The notes under the pieces were generated by a model, which had not been told where the DNA came from, did not search any database, and was given only the letters and a program-made list of their open reading frames with translations. The translations under genes and the position numbers were made by a program. Shown here in pieces: positions 35,007-43,382 of a stretch of DNA of 64,000 nt. How positions within the stretch are numbered: the first letter of the stretch is position 1; each line of letters begins with the position of its first letter. The stretch comes from Spirosoma agri (lineage in GTDB: Bacteria; Bacteroidota; Bacteroidia; Cytophagales; Spirosomataceae): assembly GCF_010747415.1 (NCBI RefSeq), contig NZ_JAAGNZ010000001.1, forward strand, positions 3,844,001-3,908,000, given 5' to 3'.

Positions 35007-35600
35007 TTACAACTCCTTCATCCAGTAGACCATCGTCTTGGGCGTCGATACCGTTTCGCCACGATCTGGCCAGTCCAGCGTGCTGCGCAGTGATTCCTGT
35101 TTTGCGTAACCCCGCTTTAGCCAGAAGGCATCGTTCGGACGATAATCAGCCGGTTTGGCCGGATGGTCTTCACCCCGCTCAACGGCACAGAAACAAGTCG
35201 TGGTAAAGGTCCCGAACTTACGGGCATGGGCTTCGCGCTCATCAAAAAAACGGTGACCCAGACCTTGACCCCGATACGTAGGCAACAAAATACTTTCGCC
35301 AAAATAAAAGACACGATCAAGGTCATACGATCCCTGCTCGAACGGTTGGCGCACGTCAGCGGTTTCGTCCCGTAGCGGGATCGCCGTCGTTGCGCCGACC
35401 ATCGTTGCGCCATCGTAGACCGCAAACAGAAACGACCGCTCCGACTGGGCGTAGGTGTTCAGGTACTCTTTTTCGTAGGCTGTCGTTCCTTCATACAGGT
35501 ACGGATAGTCGCGAAAGACAGCGATGCGTAACTTGGCCAGCTCGTCGAAAACCGAAGCGATTTCGTGCCCTCTTTTTGTGTTAAACGATAGTGAACGCAT
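35007..35600 (-). CDS. GNAT-family N-acetyltransferase
   Basis: A 197-residue cytoplasmic acetyl-CoA-dependent transferase. Core motif A is visible as FYFGESILLPTYRGQGLGHR, with the RGQGLGH pyrophosphate loop, preceded by SFLFAVYDGATMVGATTAIP. The C-terminal part (AFWLKRGYAKQESLRSTLDW) resembles motif B, with the usual RGY. The substrate is unknown. It starts four bases after the stop of an NTF2-like gene, so the two form an operon. The unusual insertion CFCAVERGEDHPAKP holds two Cys and a His. Confidence 0.88.
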   Translation of the reverse strand: MRSLSFNTKRGHEIASVFDELAKLRIAVFRDYPYLYEGTTAYEKEYLNTYAQSERSFLFAVYDGATMVGATTAIPLRDETADVRQPFEQGSYDLDRVFYFGESILLPTYRGQGLGHRFFDEREAHARKFGTFTTTCFCAVERGEDHPAKPADYRPNDAFWLKRGYAKQESLRSTLDWPDRGETVSTPKTMVYWMKEL

Positions 35601-35604
35601 GGGC

Positions 35605-36006
35605 CTACGCTGACACCAGTTTGATCCAGAGCGGCAGGTTGTAGTAGGTAGTTACCCGCGAAATTTTCCCAGCTTTCACTTCCAGAAAGGCAGCGGCTGG
35701 CAATACATACGGTTGGTTATGCGCTTCGGGTAAGCCTTCTTCGGCTTTCTTATAGACTCCGTTCACGACGAATTCAACGGCAACGCGCGTATCGGTCGGT
35801 TCACTCAGGAACACCATATCAGTCAGCGTTTCTTCGTAGGAGGTGTCCATCGTTTTCATAAACTCCGTAAACTTCTCTACCCCAACCCGAGCGTCGCCCT
35901 GGTTCGGCTCGTGCCGTACTTCGGGGTCCAGCAAAGCCAGCATGCCGTTCCAGTTCTTCTGATTAAAACAGGTATAATACTCCTTTACAAGCTCAAGGGC
36001 AGTCAT
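35605..36006 (-). CDS. NTF2-like/SnoaL ketosteroid isomerase-related protein
   Basis: A 133-residue cytoplasmic protein of the NTF2 fold. The ATG at 36006 gives MTALELVKEYYTCFNQKNWN, followed by GMLALLDPEVRHEPNQGDAR, then helix EKFTEFMKTMDTSYEETLTD and strands RVAVEFVVNGVYKKA and LEVKAGKISRVTTYYNLPLW. The pattern is that of SnoaL-like polyketide cyclase or ketosteroid isomerase proteins that bind small ligands. The exact reaction is unknown. The frame extends 11 codons upstream without similarity. It is the first gene of a pair with a GNAT acetyltransferase. Confidence 0.88.
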   Translation of the reverse strand: MTALELVKEYYTCFNQKNWNGMLALLDPEVRHEPNQGDARVGVEKFTEFMKTMDTSYEETLTDMVFLSEPTDTRVAVEFVVNGVYKKAEEGLPEAHNQPYVLPAAAFLEVKAGKISRVTTYYNLPLWIKLVSA

Positions 36007-36328
36007 AATAAAAAAAATAAGTTGGTCGATGTTGTGCACCTACGGTGCGTGTGAGCGCCAAAGATACGAAGCGATCGACTGGAACGGCCACCGAAACCGT
36101 AGATTCGGGAGTCCTGTTTCGTGCTAAAAAATCGTGTTCTTGCTCGGGCATCAATCGTAGTCGGCAATCCCTGCCATTTGGCCGACTGATCCACTATTAT
36201 GTATCACTATATCAACGATCTATAGAATTTTATTTCTCCGCCGAGGCATTGTAAAAAATTAAATAGCTTATTTAAGTCTCAAATTTGAACTACTCAAGTT
36301 CAGTTGGTACTTCCTCGTGTTGCAACCC
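36007..36328. other. Divergent intergenic region
   Basis: About 320 bases between the NTF2-like and S9 peptidase genes. It should carry promoters for both. The stretch 36220-36290 is AT-rich. No repeat or RNA gene is apparent and the short frames look random. Confidence 0.5.
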
Positions 36329-38539
36329 ATGAAAACATTTGTTCTTTCCTGCCTACTCACAGGTCTTCTTTTCGTGCACAGTTTTCGGTCTGACGCGCAG
36401 ATCTTCTCCTTGGAAGCGATCAAAAGTTACCCGTTCCCGTCCGACCTGACCAGCTCGGCGCAGGGCTCGCGCATTGCCTGGGCACTCAATGAACAGGGAA
36501 AACGAAACGTATACGTAGCGCAGGGCCCCGATTTTACACCCCGAAAATTGACCAATTATGCCAACGACGATGGCCAAGAGATCACCAGTTTATCGATCTC
36601 AGACGATGGTCAGTGGGTAGTATACGTGCGCGGTGGTGATCATGGCTCCAACTGGGACGACGACCAACCCGTAAACACCACCTCGTCGCCCGTACAACCC
36701 AAAGTACAAATCTGGAGTGTGCCGTTTGCGGGCGGTGACGCCAAAGCCGTTGCCGATGGTGATGAACCAGTTATTGCCCCAAAAAATAACCAGGGCACGC
36801 CCGCCCGGATTGCCTTTAGCAAAGGAGGACAAATCTGGGTCGTACCCGCCGATGGCTCATCGGCGGCTAAAGCCCTGTTCAACGCGCGCGGGACTAATGG
36901 CTCTATCGAATGGTCACCCGACGGATCGAAGTTAGCCTTCGTTTGCGACCGGAAAGACCACGCGTTTGTCGGCGTTTTCACCAACGAAACAACGCCCATT
37001 ACCTGGATAGCTCCTTCTTTTTCACGCGACCGATCACCACGTTGGTCGCCCGATGGAACGAAAATCGTATTTGTCCGTACGCCTGGTGCCGGTGGTGCTC
37101 CTGATTCCAGCCTGACCCGAAAACATCAGGCCTGGTCGCTCTGGACAGCCGACGCAGCTTCCGGAACAGCTACCCAACTCTGGAAGGCACCGAAAACGCT
37201 GGCGGGGTCGATTCCTACCACACACGGTGGAGTCAACCTGCATTGGGCGGCCAATAACCGGATTGTGTACCTGTCATACCAGGATGGATGGCCGCATTTA
37301 TACTCCGTCCCGTCAACCGGTGGTACGCCGTTGCTCCTCACGTCGGCCCCGTTTATGGCGGAGCACATTACGTTAAGTCACGACCGCAAGTGGTTGCTGT
37401 TCAGTGGCAATACCGGCCCGGACAAACTGGATATCGACCGTCGGCACGTGATACGCGTTCCGGTCGACAAAGCTGACCCAGAAGTCCTGACACCCGGTTC
37501 TGGACTCGAATGGACACCCGTTGTAACGGGCGATGGTTCGACCGTTGCCATGATCAGCGCTACGGCTCAACGCCCTCCCTTACCGACGGTCATGGCGTTC
37601 ACCAAAGGCACGCCTAGAGTTCTCGGACAGCACCTGATCCCAGCCATTTTTCCTCAAAATCAACTGATTACGCCGAAGCAGGTTACGTTCAAATCGCCGG
37701 ATGGCATGACCATTCATGGGCAACTCTTTGAACCGGCGGCTGGTGAGGCATCGAAAAAATCAGTCGGGCCACGCCCGGCCAGGCGTGGCCCGATTGAACG
37801 CAGCCCGGCTGAACGCAGCCCGGCCCTCATTTATGTGCATGGGGGACCACCCCGTCAGATGCTGCTGGGCTGGAATTATTCCGATTATTATGCCAATTCT
37901 TACGCGCTCAATCAGTATCTGGCCAGTCAGGGTTTTGTCGTCTTATCGGTGAATTACCGGCTGGGCATTGGCTACGGCTACAACTTTCATCAACCTGCCA
38001 ACGGCGGGGCAAACGGTGCGTCAGAATATCAAGACGTTAAGGCGGCAGCCCTGTGGCTAGCCGAACAACCCCAGATCGATGCGACTAAAATCGGTATTTA
38101 CGGCGGCTCATACGGTGGCTATTTAACAGCGCTGGCCCTCGCCCGCGACTCCAGACTGTTTGCCGCTGGTGTCGATATTCACGGTGTACACGACTGGAGT
38201 CAGCAACGAACGGGTAGCAGCCAGACTGACCGGTACGAAAAGATTCCTGACGCCGACAAAGCCGCTAAGGTCGTTTTTGAGTCGTCGCCCATTTCATCGG
38301 TCAGCACATGGACCTCGCCGGTGCTTATCATCCACGGCGACGATGATCGGAATGTGCGTTTCAACCAAAGCACGGATCTCGTCCAGCGGCTCGAAGCAAA
38401 GGGTGTACCCATAGAAACGCTCGTGATCGTTGACGATACCCACCATTGGATGAAGCACACCAATGCGCTTAAAATGGGCAATGCTACCGCCGATTATTTC
38501 AAACGTATTCTGATGAAGCAACCAACGGCAATCAAATAA
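36329..38539 (+). CDS. S9-family prolyl oligopeptidase with beta-propeller, carrying an in-frame palindromic insert
   Basis: A 736-residue exported serine peptidase. It begins MKTFVLSCLLTGLLFVHSFR with cleavage near SDAQ. Residues about 40-430 are WD40-like (PD40) propeller repeats (SPDGSKLAFVCDRKDH, SPRWSPDGTKIVFVRTP) that gate the active site. The alpha/beta-hydrolase domain follows: Ser593 in GIYGGSYGGYLT, Asp near 671 in LIIHGDDDRNV and His near 706 in DDTHHWMKH. Just before the conserved PALIYVHGGPP the sequence VGPRPARRGPIERSPAERS (from about residue 479) is not family-like. It is encoded by an inverted repeat plus a direct repeat. The frame stays open, so an intact enzyme is likely, with a surface insertion before the catalytic domain. 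Confidence 0.92.
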   Translation: MKTFVLSCLLTGLLFVHSFRSDAQIFSLEAIKSYPFPSDLTSSAQGSRIAWALNEQGKRNVYVAQGPDFTPRKLTNYANDDGQEITSLSISDDGQWVVYVRGGDHGSNWDDDQPVNTTSSPVQPKVQIWSVPFAGGDAKAVADGDEPVIAPKNNQGTPARIAFSKGGQIWVVPADGSSAAKALFNARGTNGSIEWSPDGSKLAFVCDRKDHAFVGVFTNETTPITWIAPSFSRDRSPRWSPDGTKIVFVRTPGAGGAPDSSLTRKHQAWSLWTADAASGTATQLWKAPKTLAGSIPTTHGGVNLHWAANNRIVYLSYQDGWPHLYSVPSTGGTPLLLTSAPFMAEHITLSHDRKWLLFSGNTGPDKLDIDRRHVIRVPVDKADPEVLTPGSGLEWTPVVTGDGSTVAMISATAQRPPLPTVMAFTKGTPRVLGQHLIPAIFPQNQLITPKQVTFKSPDGMTIHGQLFEPAAGEASKKSVGPRPARRGPIERSPAERSPALIYVHGGPPRQMLLGWNYSDYYANSYALNQYLASQGFVVLSVNYRLGIGYGYNFHQPANGGANGASEYQDVKAAALWLAEQPQIDATKIGIYGGSYGGYLTALALARDSRLFAAGVDIHGVHDWSQQRTGSSQTDRYEKIPDADKAAKVVFESSPISSVSTWTSPVLIIHGDDDRNVRFNQSTDLVQRLEAKGVPIETLVIVDDTHHWMKHTNALKMGNATADYFKRILMKQPTAIK
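37764..37824 (+). repeat. In-frame palindromic and direct-repeat insert inside the S9 peptidase gene
   Basis: TCGGGCCACGCC (37764-37775) is exactly complementary to 37782-37793 with a six-base loop. It is followed by two head-to-tail copies of TGAACGCAGCCCGGC (37795-37809, 37810-37824). The whole block is GC-rich, and total length keeps the frame. It has the look of a mobile palindromic element inserted in a coding region. Confidence 0.75.
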
Positions 38540-38567
38540 TTGATTTCAGATGCGAAGTCATTGTGAG

Positions 38568-38610
38568 CACTGAGTTAACGGAAAATCTCCGTGTCCTCTG
38601 TGTCTCGGTG
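38568..38610. repeat. Degenerate CTCTGTG-type inverted repeat after the S9 gene
   Basis: CACTGAG (38568-38574) can pair with CTCGGTG (38604-38610) allowing wobble, and ACGGA (38578-38582) with TCCGT (38588-38592). The segment carries CCTCTGTGTCTC, resembling the CTCTGTG stem at 59624-59682, so the two may belong to one repeat family. It lies between converging genes. Confidence 0.35.
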
Positions 38611-38626
38611 GGGCCGAACAAACTTA

Positions 38627-39670
38627 CTACCGCACACACCGAAAGCCCAGATTATTGCTGCCGCTGCTCACTTCGCCTTTTCCACGGCTGCCTGCTTTGT
38701 AGCGAATGCAATACTGATCGCTGCACAGAAACGAACCGCCCCGCTGCACACGCTTGACGGCTCCCGGCTCTTCCGGATCATAACTATCGGTGGGCCCCTG
38801 CGGATCGTGTTTGGGTGACTGGCTGTAATAGTCAGGCCGGTATAAGTCCTGACACCACTCCCAGACATTGCCTTCCATGTCGTATAGACCATATGGATTG
38901 GCCGGAAACGATTTAACCGGAGCGGCTTCCGTATACCCATCTTCCCGCGTATTCTTATCCGGAAAATGGCCCTGATGAATGTTGGCGACCCAACGGCCTT
39001 TGGGTTTTAATGCCGATCCCCAATAGTATGGCTGATTGGTCATGCCTCCGCGAGCGGCAAACTCCCATTCTGCTTCCGTCGGCAACCGTTTCCCGGCCCA
39101 CCGGGCATAGGCCGCAGCGTCCTCATAACTGACCTGCACGACCGGCTCCTGTTCGTGCCCGCTAATCGTGCTTTTCGGCCCATTGGGTTGCTGCCAATTG
39201 GCACCAGGAACGTAGGTCCACCACTGCAACGGATTGTTCAGCGACACCGCCGATGCGGGGGGCGTAAATACCGCTGATCCCGGCACCAGTTGATCGGCCG
39301 CCACACCCGGATAATCAGCTGGATTCAGGGGGCGCTCAGCCACGGTTTTATAGCCCGTTGCCTTGACGAACCGGGCGAATTGCGCATTAGTCACTTCGTG
39401 TTCGTCCATCCAGAACCCCTTTACCGAAACCGGGTGTACGGGTCGGGAATCAGCAAACTCGTCAGCGCCCATCTCAAACATGCCACCCGGTATCCAGACC
39501 ATTCCGTCTTTCGTTTCGCCAGGTTTTCCGGCGGGCGTTTGTTGATGAACCTCCGGGTCAGTCGTACCACTACGCTGCGATTGATCGGCTTGCCGGGACG
39601 AATCACAGGCCACCAGCCCCAAAACGAAGCCCAGCATCCGAAAGCTTTTTATAACCGAATGAACGCGCAT
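38627..39670 (-). CDS. Formylglycine-generating enzyme family lipoprotein (SUMF1-like)
   Basis: A 347-residue lipoprotein; the ATG at 39670 leads to a hydrophobic segment with LVACDSS (lipobox LVAC), so it should sit on a periplasm-facing membrane. The FGE-sulfatase domain spans about 60-347: MVWIPGGMFEMGADEFADSR, FWMDEHEVTNAQFARFVKAT, RLPTEAEWEFAARGG, and GGSFLCSDQYCIRYKAGSRG. Both active-site cysteines (316 and 321) of true formylglycine-generating enzymes are present with the human-type spacing, and NNLGFRCVR closes the fold. It should oxidise a sulfatase Cys to formylglycine, but no sulfatase is in the window. The copper-binding cysteines support activity. Confidence 0.9.
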   Translation of the reverse strand: MRVHSVIKSFRMLGFVLGLVACDSSRQADQSQRSGTTDPEVHQQTPAGKPGETKDGMVWIPGGMFEMGADEFADSRPVHPVSVKGFWMDEHEVTNAQFARFVKATGYKTVAERPLNPADYPGVAADQLVPGSAVFTPPASAVSLNNPLQWWTYVPGANWQQPNGPKSTISGHEQEPVVQVSYEDAAAYARWAGKRLPTEAEWEFAARGGMTNQPYYWGSALKPKGRWVANIHQGHFPDKNTREDGYTEAAPVKSFPANPYGLYDMEGNVWEWCQDLYRPDYYSQSPKHDPQGPTDSYDPEEPGAVKRVQRGGSFLCSDQYCIRYKAGSRGKGEVSSGSNNLGFRCVR

Positions 39671-39792
39671 AAGGAAAGTGGTATTTTTTAACAAAACTAT
39701 CGACTATTAGCCGAAACCCCTGATCGTAGTACTCCGCCGGGTCTATTCGCAATCGCCAATTGGCCCAGCCAAATCATCTACCAGATTGCTGG

Positions 39793-42207
39793 CTAGCGTT
39801 TCGCCACAAAATCAGCATAGGTTGCACACTCGCGCAGTATTTCGGACTGAAACTGGGTTTGTTTATACGCCATCGATAATCGATCGAAGTAGTGGCTATA
39901 CTGCTCCCGCCGAAGCTTGCGTTTCAGGGCAATCTTCTCTTTATCGTCAAAGTCGATGTAGCCACGCTTCACTTCGTCAATAGCCAGCCGGATCGTCAAT
40001 TCGTTTTGTTCGCATTGGGCCGCCATAAAACACGCTTTCGCTGCCAGATCGGGTTGACGGGCGGCTTTCATCGCCTGTTCAAAAAACGCTTTGGCCGGTG
40101 CCGTTGAGTAATAAGAATTCTGAGTCAGTTGCTGCTCAGCCTGTTGACGCTGATCTTTATTGATGCCAAAAAGAGACGCCCCCAACTCGGCCGAACTCCT
40201 CGATCGTTTTACCAATAACCACGCATTACCAAACCAGCTGAGGTTATAAGCACCACACCCCAGTTCGTAATACGCGTTGGCGGCTGCATCACCCTCCAGT
40301 TTACCCGCCTGTTGCTGTAGCTGAGCCATGCGCTGCGTAAACTGAACAGGCGTGTACGGATTTTTTTTGGCAACCATCCGTTTTGTGAAGGGTACCTCAA
40401 ACGGGTTCCTGTTAAAATTGGCAGCAAACGCTTCGTCACGCCAGACCGTAGGACTGACCTTGCCAAACGCAGTTGCGGCTTCGGCATACCGATGCTCGGC
40501 CAGTAACCGGCGACCCAGCAGGGTGTGCAGATAGTCCGCATCAAACCCGGTCAATTTTAGCAGTCGTTTATCGAAATCGGTTGGCTTATCCTGCTGCGCA
40601 AAATCGACTACCTGCTGGACGGTAGCCGCCGAGGTGGTGTCTTCAATGGCTAGCTGGTCGGTGTTGACGTTCACATAGGCTCCGCTCCTGTTCAACTGCG
40701 ACGACGTCAGCATTGTCAGCAAAAACGATTTGGCAAGCGCGGCCTTGTTACCTACCTCTGCTTTCGGGCGACTGCAACCGGAAAACCACCCACCCGATTT
40801 GGTTACGTTGTCGGGCTGTTGATAGCGCTGCCCAAACTGCTGGCAAACGGCCACGAATGCGTTATTCATCCGAAAGTTTTTCCCGTTACTAAACTGTTCG
40901 AGGTAGCCGATGAGCTGACTCTCGATCGGTGGGCTGATGGTTTCGGTTTGAGCGGCCAACAGTAACATTCGTTGAAGAACGATCTGTTTTTTTAGGTCAG
41001 CGTTATTCGTTTGCGCCTGTTCCGCTTTATCAAGTGTCGTTGCAGCCTCGGCGTAGTCCTTCTCCAGATAGGCCAGATATGCAGCCGCCGTATACCAGAA
41101 TGCCGGATCGCTGAGTTGGTCGTTACCGGCCGCATCCAGCGCAAATTTCCGCAATTGACTGGCGTAGGTGGTCGACGCGTTTTTCCGGTCTTCAAACGCA
41201 ATGGAATCACTTTTCGTCCTGTCGTCATACCCGTAAATCGGGTTTTGATTCGACAGAAAAAAATATTCATTCCGGTTGATTTCCCGCGCCATCACCAACT
41301 CTACCAATGGGTTTTTGGGGGTCAACTGAACAAGCTCCTTCAGTAAAGGTAGCGCATCCTGCCGGGGCTGAATAGCGCAGAGAGCATAGACAGCCGCCTT
41401 CTCCTGATTGGTTTTGGCATAGGTCAGCGCGGCCTCCCGAAACCGGATACCGTGTATGCGTAGACTCGCTTCGGCCTGCACCCGACGGGATGAGCAACGA
41501 TCAAAAACCTGGGCAAACTCGTAGATGGCCCGAGCGGTATCTCCCAGTGAAAGCGTAGCCCCGGCATGGCGACACAAAGCCCAGTCACTAATGAATGTCT
41601 TTCGCGCAATGGGCGTTACGAGCTGGTCAAACAAGGTGCGAGCCTGCGCGTAATCGCCAAGCTGGTCAGCGATTTTTACGGCCTGAAATGCGTACCGTTC
41701 CCGGAGAAATGAATCGCTGGCCGAACCATACCTCGCCCGTACCTCCGTTAGCAACTGAGCCAGCTGCACCGTATCAGCAGGAATAGGATTCCACTGATCA
41801 CCACCGCCACTGGCGCGCTGAATTCGGTTAGCCAGCCGGAGATAAGCCAGCGCCGGCGCATGACCACGGCTGAGTTGGGCAACAAATAAATTTCTCCCGC
41901 TTTCATCTCCCTCGTACAACGCCTTTGCCACAACGGAATCGGGAGCATCACCACCTGCGTAGACGACCCAGGCATCGAGGTTTTCGTCCGCTCCCTGAAT
42001 CGTATCGGCTCCAACTTCAGTATTGTACAGCAGCGGGGTGAAAAAATAGCGTTGATCCTGCGGTTTGGCATTGCTGCTTTCGGGCAGAAAATAACTCAAA
42101 AACTCGTTTTCGTCGAAAAGGCCGGGGCCACAGGCAAACGCGAGCAGAATACCGATTGATAAGCTAATTCTCTGGATTCGGTTTGAGAAGGGTTTGGAGG
42201 TAGGCAT
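39793..42207 (-). CDS. Large uncharacterised lipoprotein with helical TPR-like repeats
   Basis: An 804-residue protein; the ATG at 42207 gives a signal with LSIGILLAFACGPG (lipobox LAFAC). The first 130 residues hold a non-repeated domain (YFFTPLLYNTEVGADTIQGA). From about 130 on, helix pairs recur (YAFQAVKIADQLGDYAQART, YFAEAATTLDKAEQAQTNNA-like segments), which suggests tetratricopeptide solenoid folding, so a scaffold or partner role is likely. I recognise no named family. Its start lies 43 bases inside the end of the upstream gene, so both must be co-translated from one message. Similar pairs occur in Bacteroidota as I recall. Confidence 0.8.
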   Translation of the reverse strand: MPTSKPFSNRIQRISLSIGILLAFACGPGLFDENEFLSYFLPESSNAKPQDQRYFFTPLLYNTEVGADTIQGADENLDAWVVYAGGDAPDSVVAKALYEGDESGRNLFVAQLSRGHAPALAYLRLANRIQRASGGGDQWNPIPADTVQLAQLLTEVRARYGSASDSFLRERYAFQAVKIADQLGDYAQARTLFDQLVTPIARKTFISDWALCRHAGATLSLGDTARAIYEFAQVFDRCSSRRVQAEASLRIHGIRFREAALTYAKTNQEKAAVYALCAIQPRQDALPLLKELVQLTPKNPLVELVMAREINRNEYFFLSNQNPIYGYDDRTKSDSIAFEDRKNASTTYASQLRKFALDAAGNDQLSDPAFWYTAAAYLAYLEKDYAEAATTLDKAEQAQTNNADLKKQIVLQRMLLLAAQTETISPPIESQLIGYLEQFSNGKNFRMNNAFVAVCQQFGQRYQQPDNVTKSGGWFSGCSRPKAEVGNKAALAKSFLLTMLTSSQLNRSGAYVNVNTDQLAIEDTTSAATVQQVVDFAQQDKPTDFDKRLLKLTGFDADYLHTLLGRRLLAEHRYAEAATAFGKVSPTVWRDEAFAANFNRNPFEVPFTKRMVAKKNPYTPVQFTQRMAQLQQQAGKLEGDAAANAYYELGCGAYNLSWFGNAWLLVKRSRSSAELGASLFGINKDQRQQAEQQLTQNSYYSTAPAKAFFEQAMKAARQPDLAAKACFMAAQCEQNELTIRLAIDEVKRGYIDFDDKEKIALKRKLRREQYSHYFDRLSMAYKQTQFQSEILRECATYADFVAKR

Positions 42208-43204
42208 GGTGGTAGGAAGCAAGAACAGTACTATCGAGATGGTACAAAGAAAACGTAAGGGATTGATTCTGAATATGACTCAGCAATTGATTCTTCGCCA
42301 GAGTCAGGTCCTGTTCCCGGCAGGATTCAGCCCGAAACAGATCGCCCGTCCGTACCGAAACCCCAAAAACCGTTGTGTCGCGGAGGGCTACGAATCGGCT
42401 GCTATCGGCCTGACGCTGTAGAAACGGAAACGGGCTCAACTGCTTTCCATCGACGTTATTCAGAATGGTTAAGAAACGGTTATTCCGATAAACAATTGTC
42501 CACCGGAACAAGGGTAAAACGGCATCCAGCGGTAACGGATACTTGTCGATAAAGCCAATGTATCGACGGGCTACATCCAGATCAAGAATGGAGTTACGCG
42601 TGTCGGCATTCTTCCAGTCGGCCATGTTATAGACCATCAGCATCCCCCGATCGACGGGCGGAATACCGGTTCGTTCGGCGTACTTGATCTGGTGCAATCG
42701 GATGGTCGCTGACACGGGAACGCGGAGTTGCTTTTTCACCAGTTTGAGCAACGTAAAGTAGCGGCTTCGGCTTTGGGGCGACCAGTCACAATCGAGCTGC
42801 ACCTCACGCGGTGCCAGGTGATGCTGACTGGCAATCTGCTGAATTTTCGTCGCTATGTGCTGCGCCAGCGTCGGTACCGCCGAGGCCGGTAAGGCAAGCA
42901 TCGTTCGATTCGTGATAAACACCACCGGAATAAGGGTCAGGTTTGTGGGCCGTTCGGCAAAGCGAATGACCGACTTGGGCGTAGGCTGCTTCCGTTGTTC
43001 GTCCCAATCTACATCGAAGAAGCGAACGTAAAGCCGCTGAACACCCGTCTGCCGCAGTACTTCTTTATCGGTAGGCGTTAGTTTGTAAACGGCTTTCCAG
43101 TGGTAAAAGGCGGGCGTCAGTTGTTTGGGTGGCTGTGGCGACTGGCAGGTCATGCATACCTGAACAATCGTCATCCAACAAACCAGACCGGCGTATCCAC
43201 GCAT
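42164..43204 (-). CDS. Uncharacterised lipoprotein, possible TIM-barrel glycosidase-like
   Basis: A 346-residue protein with start MRGYAGLVCWMTIVQVCMTC, a signal with Cys near residues 18-20 for lipidation. The mature part begins TPAFYHWKAVYKLTPTDKEV and contains LYVRFFDVDWDE, VQLDCDWSPQSRSRYF and VPVSATIRLHQIKYAERTGI, a run of beta-alpha units with conserved acidic and aromatic residues that looks like a TIM barrel of a glycoside-hydrolase type. I recognise no named family, so the catalytic role is only a guess. It overlaps the start of the 804-residue lipoprotein by 44 bases and they probably work together. Confidence 0.75.
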   Translation of the reverse strand: MRGYAGLVCWMTIVQVCMTCQSPQPPKQLTPAFYHWKAVYKLTPTDKEVLRQTGVQRLYVRFFDVDWDEQRKQPTPKSVIRFAERPTNLTLIPVVFITNRTMLALPASAVPTLAQHIATKIQQIASQHHLAPREVQLDCDWSPQSRSRYFTLLKLVKKQLRVPVSATIRLHQIKYAERTGIPPVDRGMLMVYNMADWKNADTRNSILDLDVARRYIGFIDKYPLPLDAVLPLFRWTIVYRNNRFLTILNNVDGKQLSPFPFLQRQADSSRFVALRDTTVFGVSVRTGDLFRAESCREQDLTLAKNQLLSHIQNQSLTFSLYHLDSTVLASYHHAYLQTLLKPNPEN

Positions 43205-43382
43205 AAACACCACTTTTCGTCATTCACTACCTGACAGCAAAGATACAAACCCGTTCGTAACGCGCGTAGAAACCCGCAAAGCCTCCGCGCAGGAGCAATG
43301 ACCACTAAACGCGAAAAAAGCACGGTCACCATTAGTTACCTGCGCTCCCGGTCTTTTCCAGTAAATTCATGAACGAACCAGT

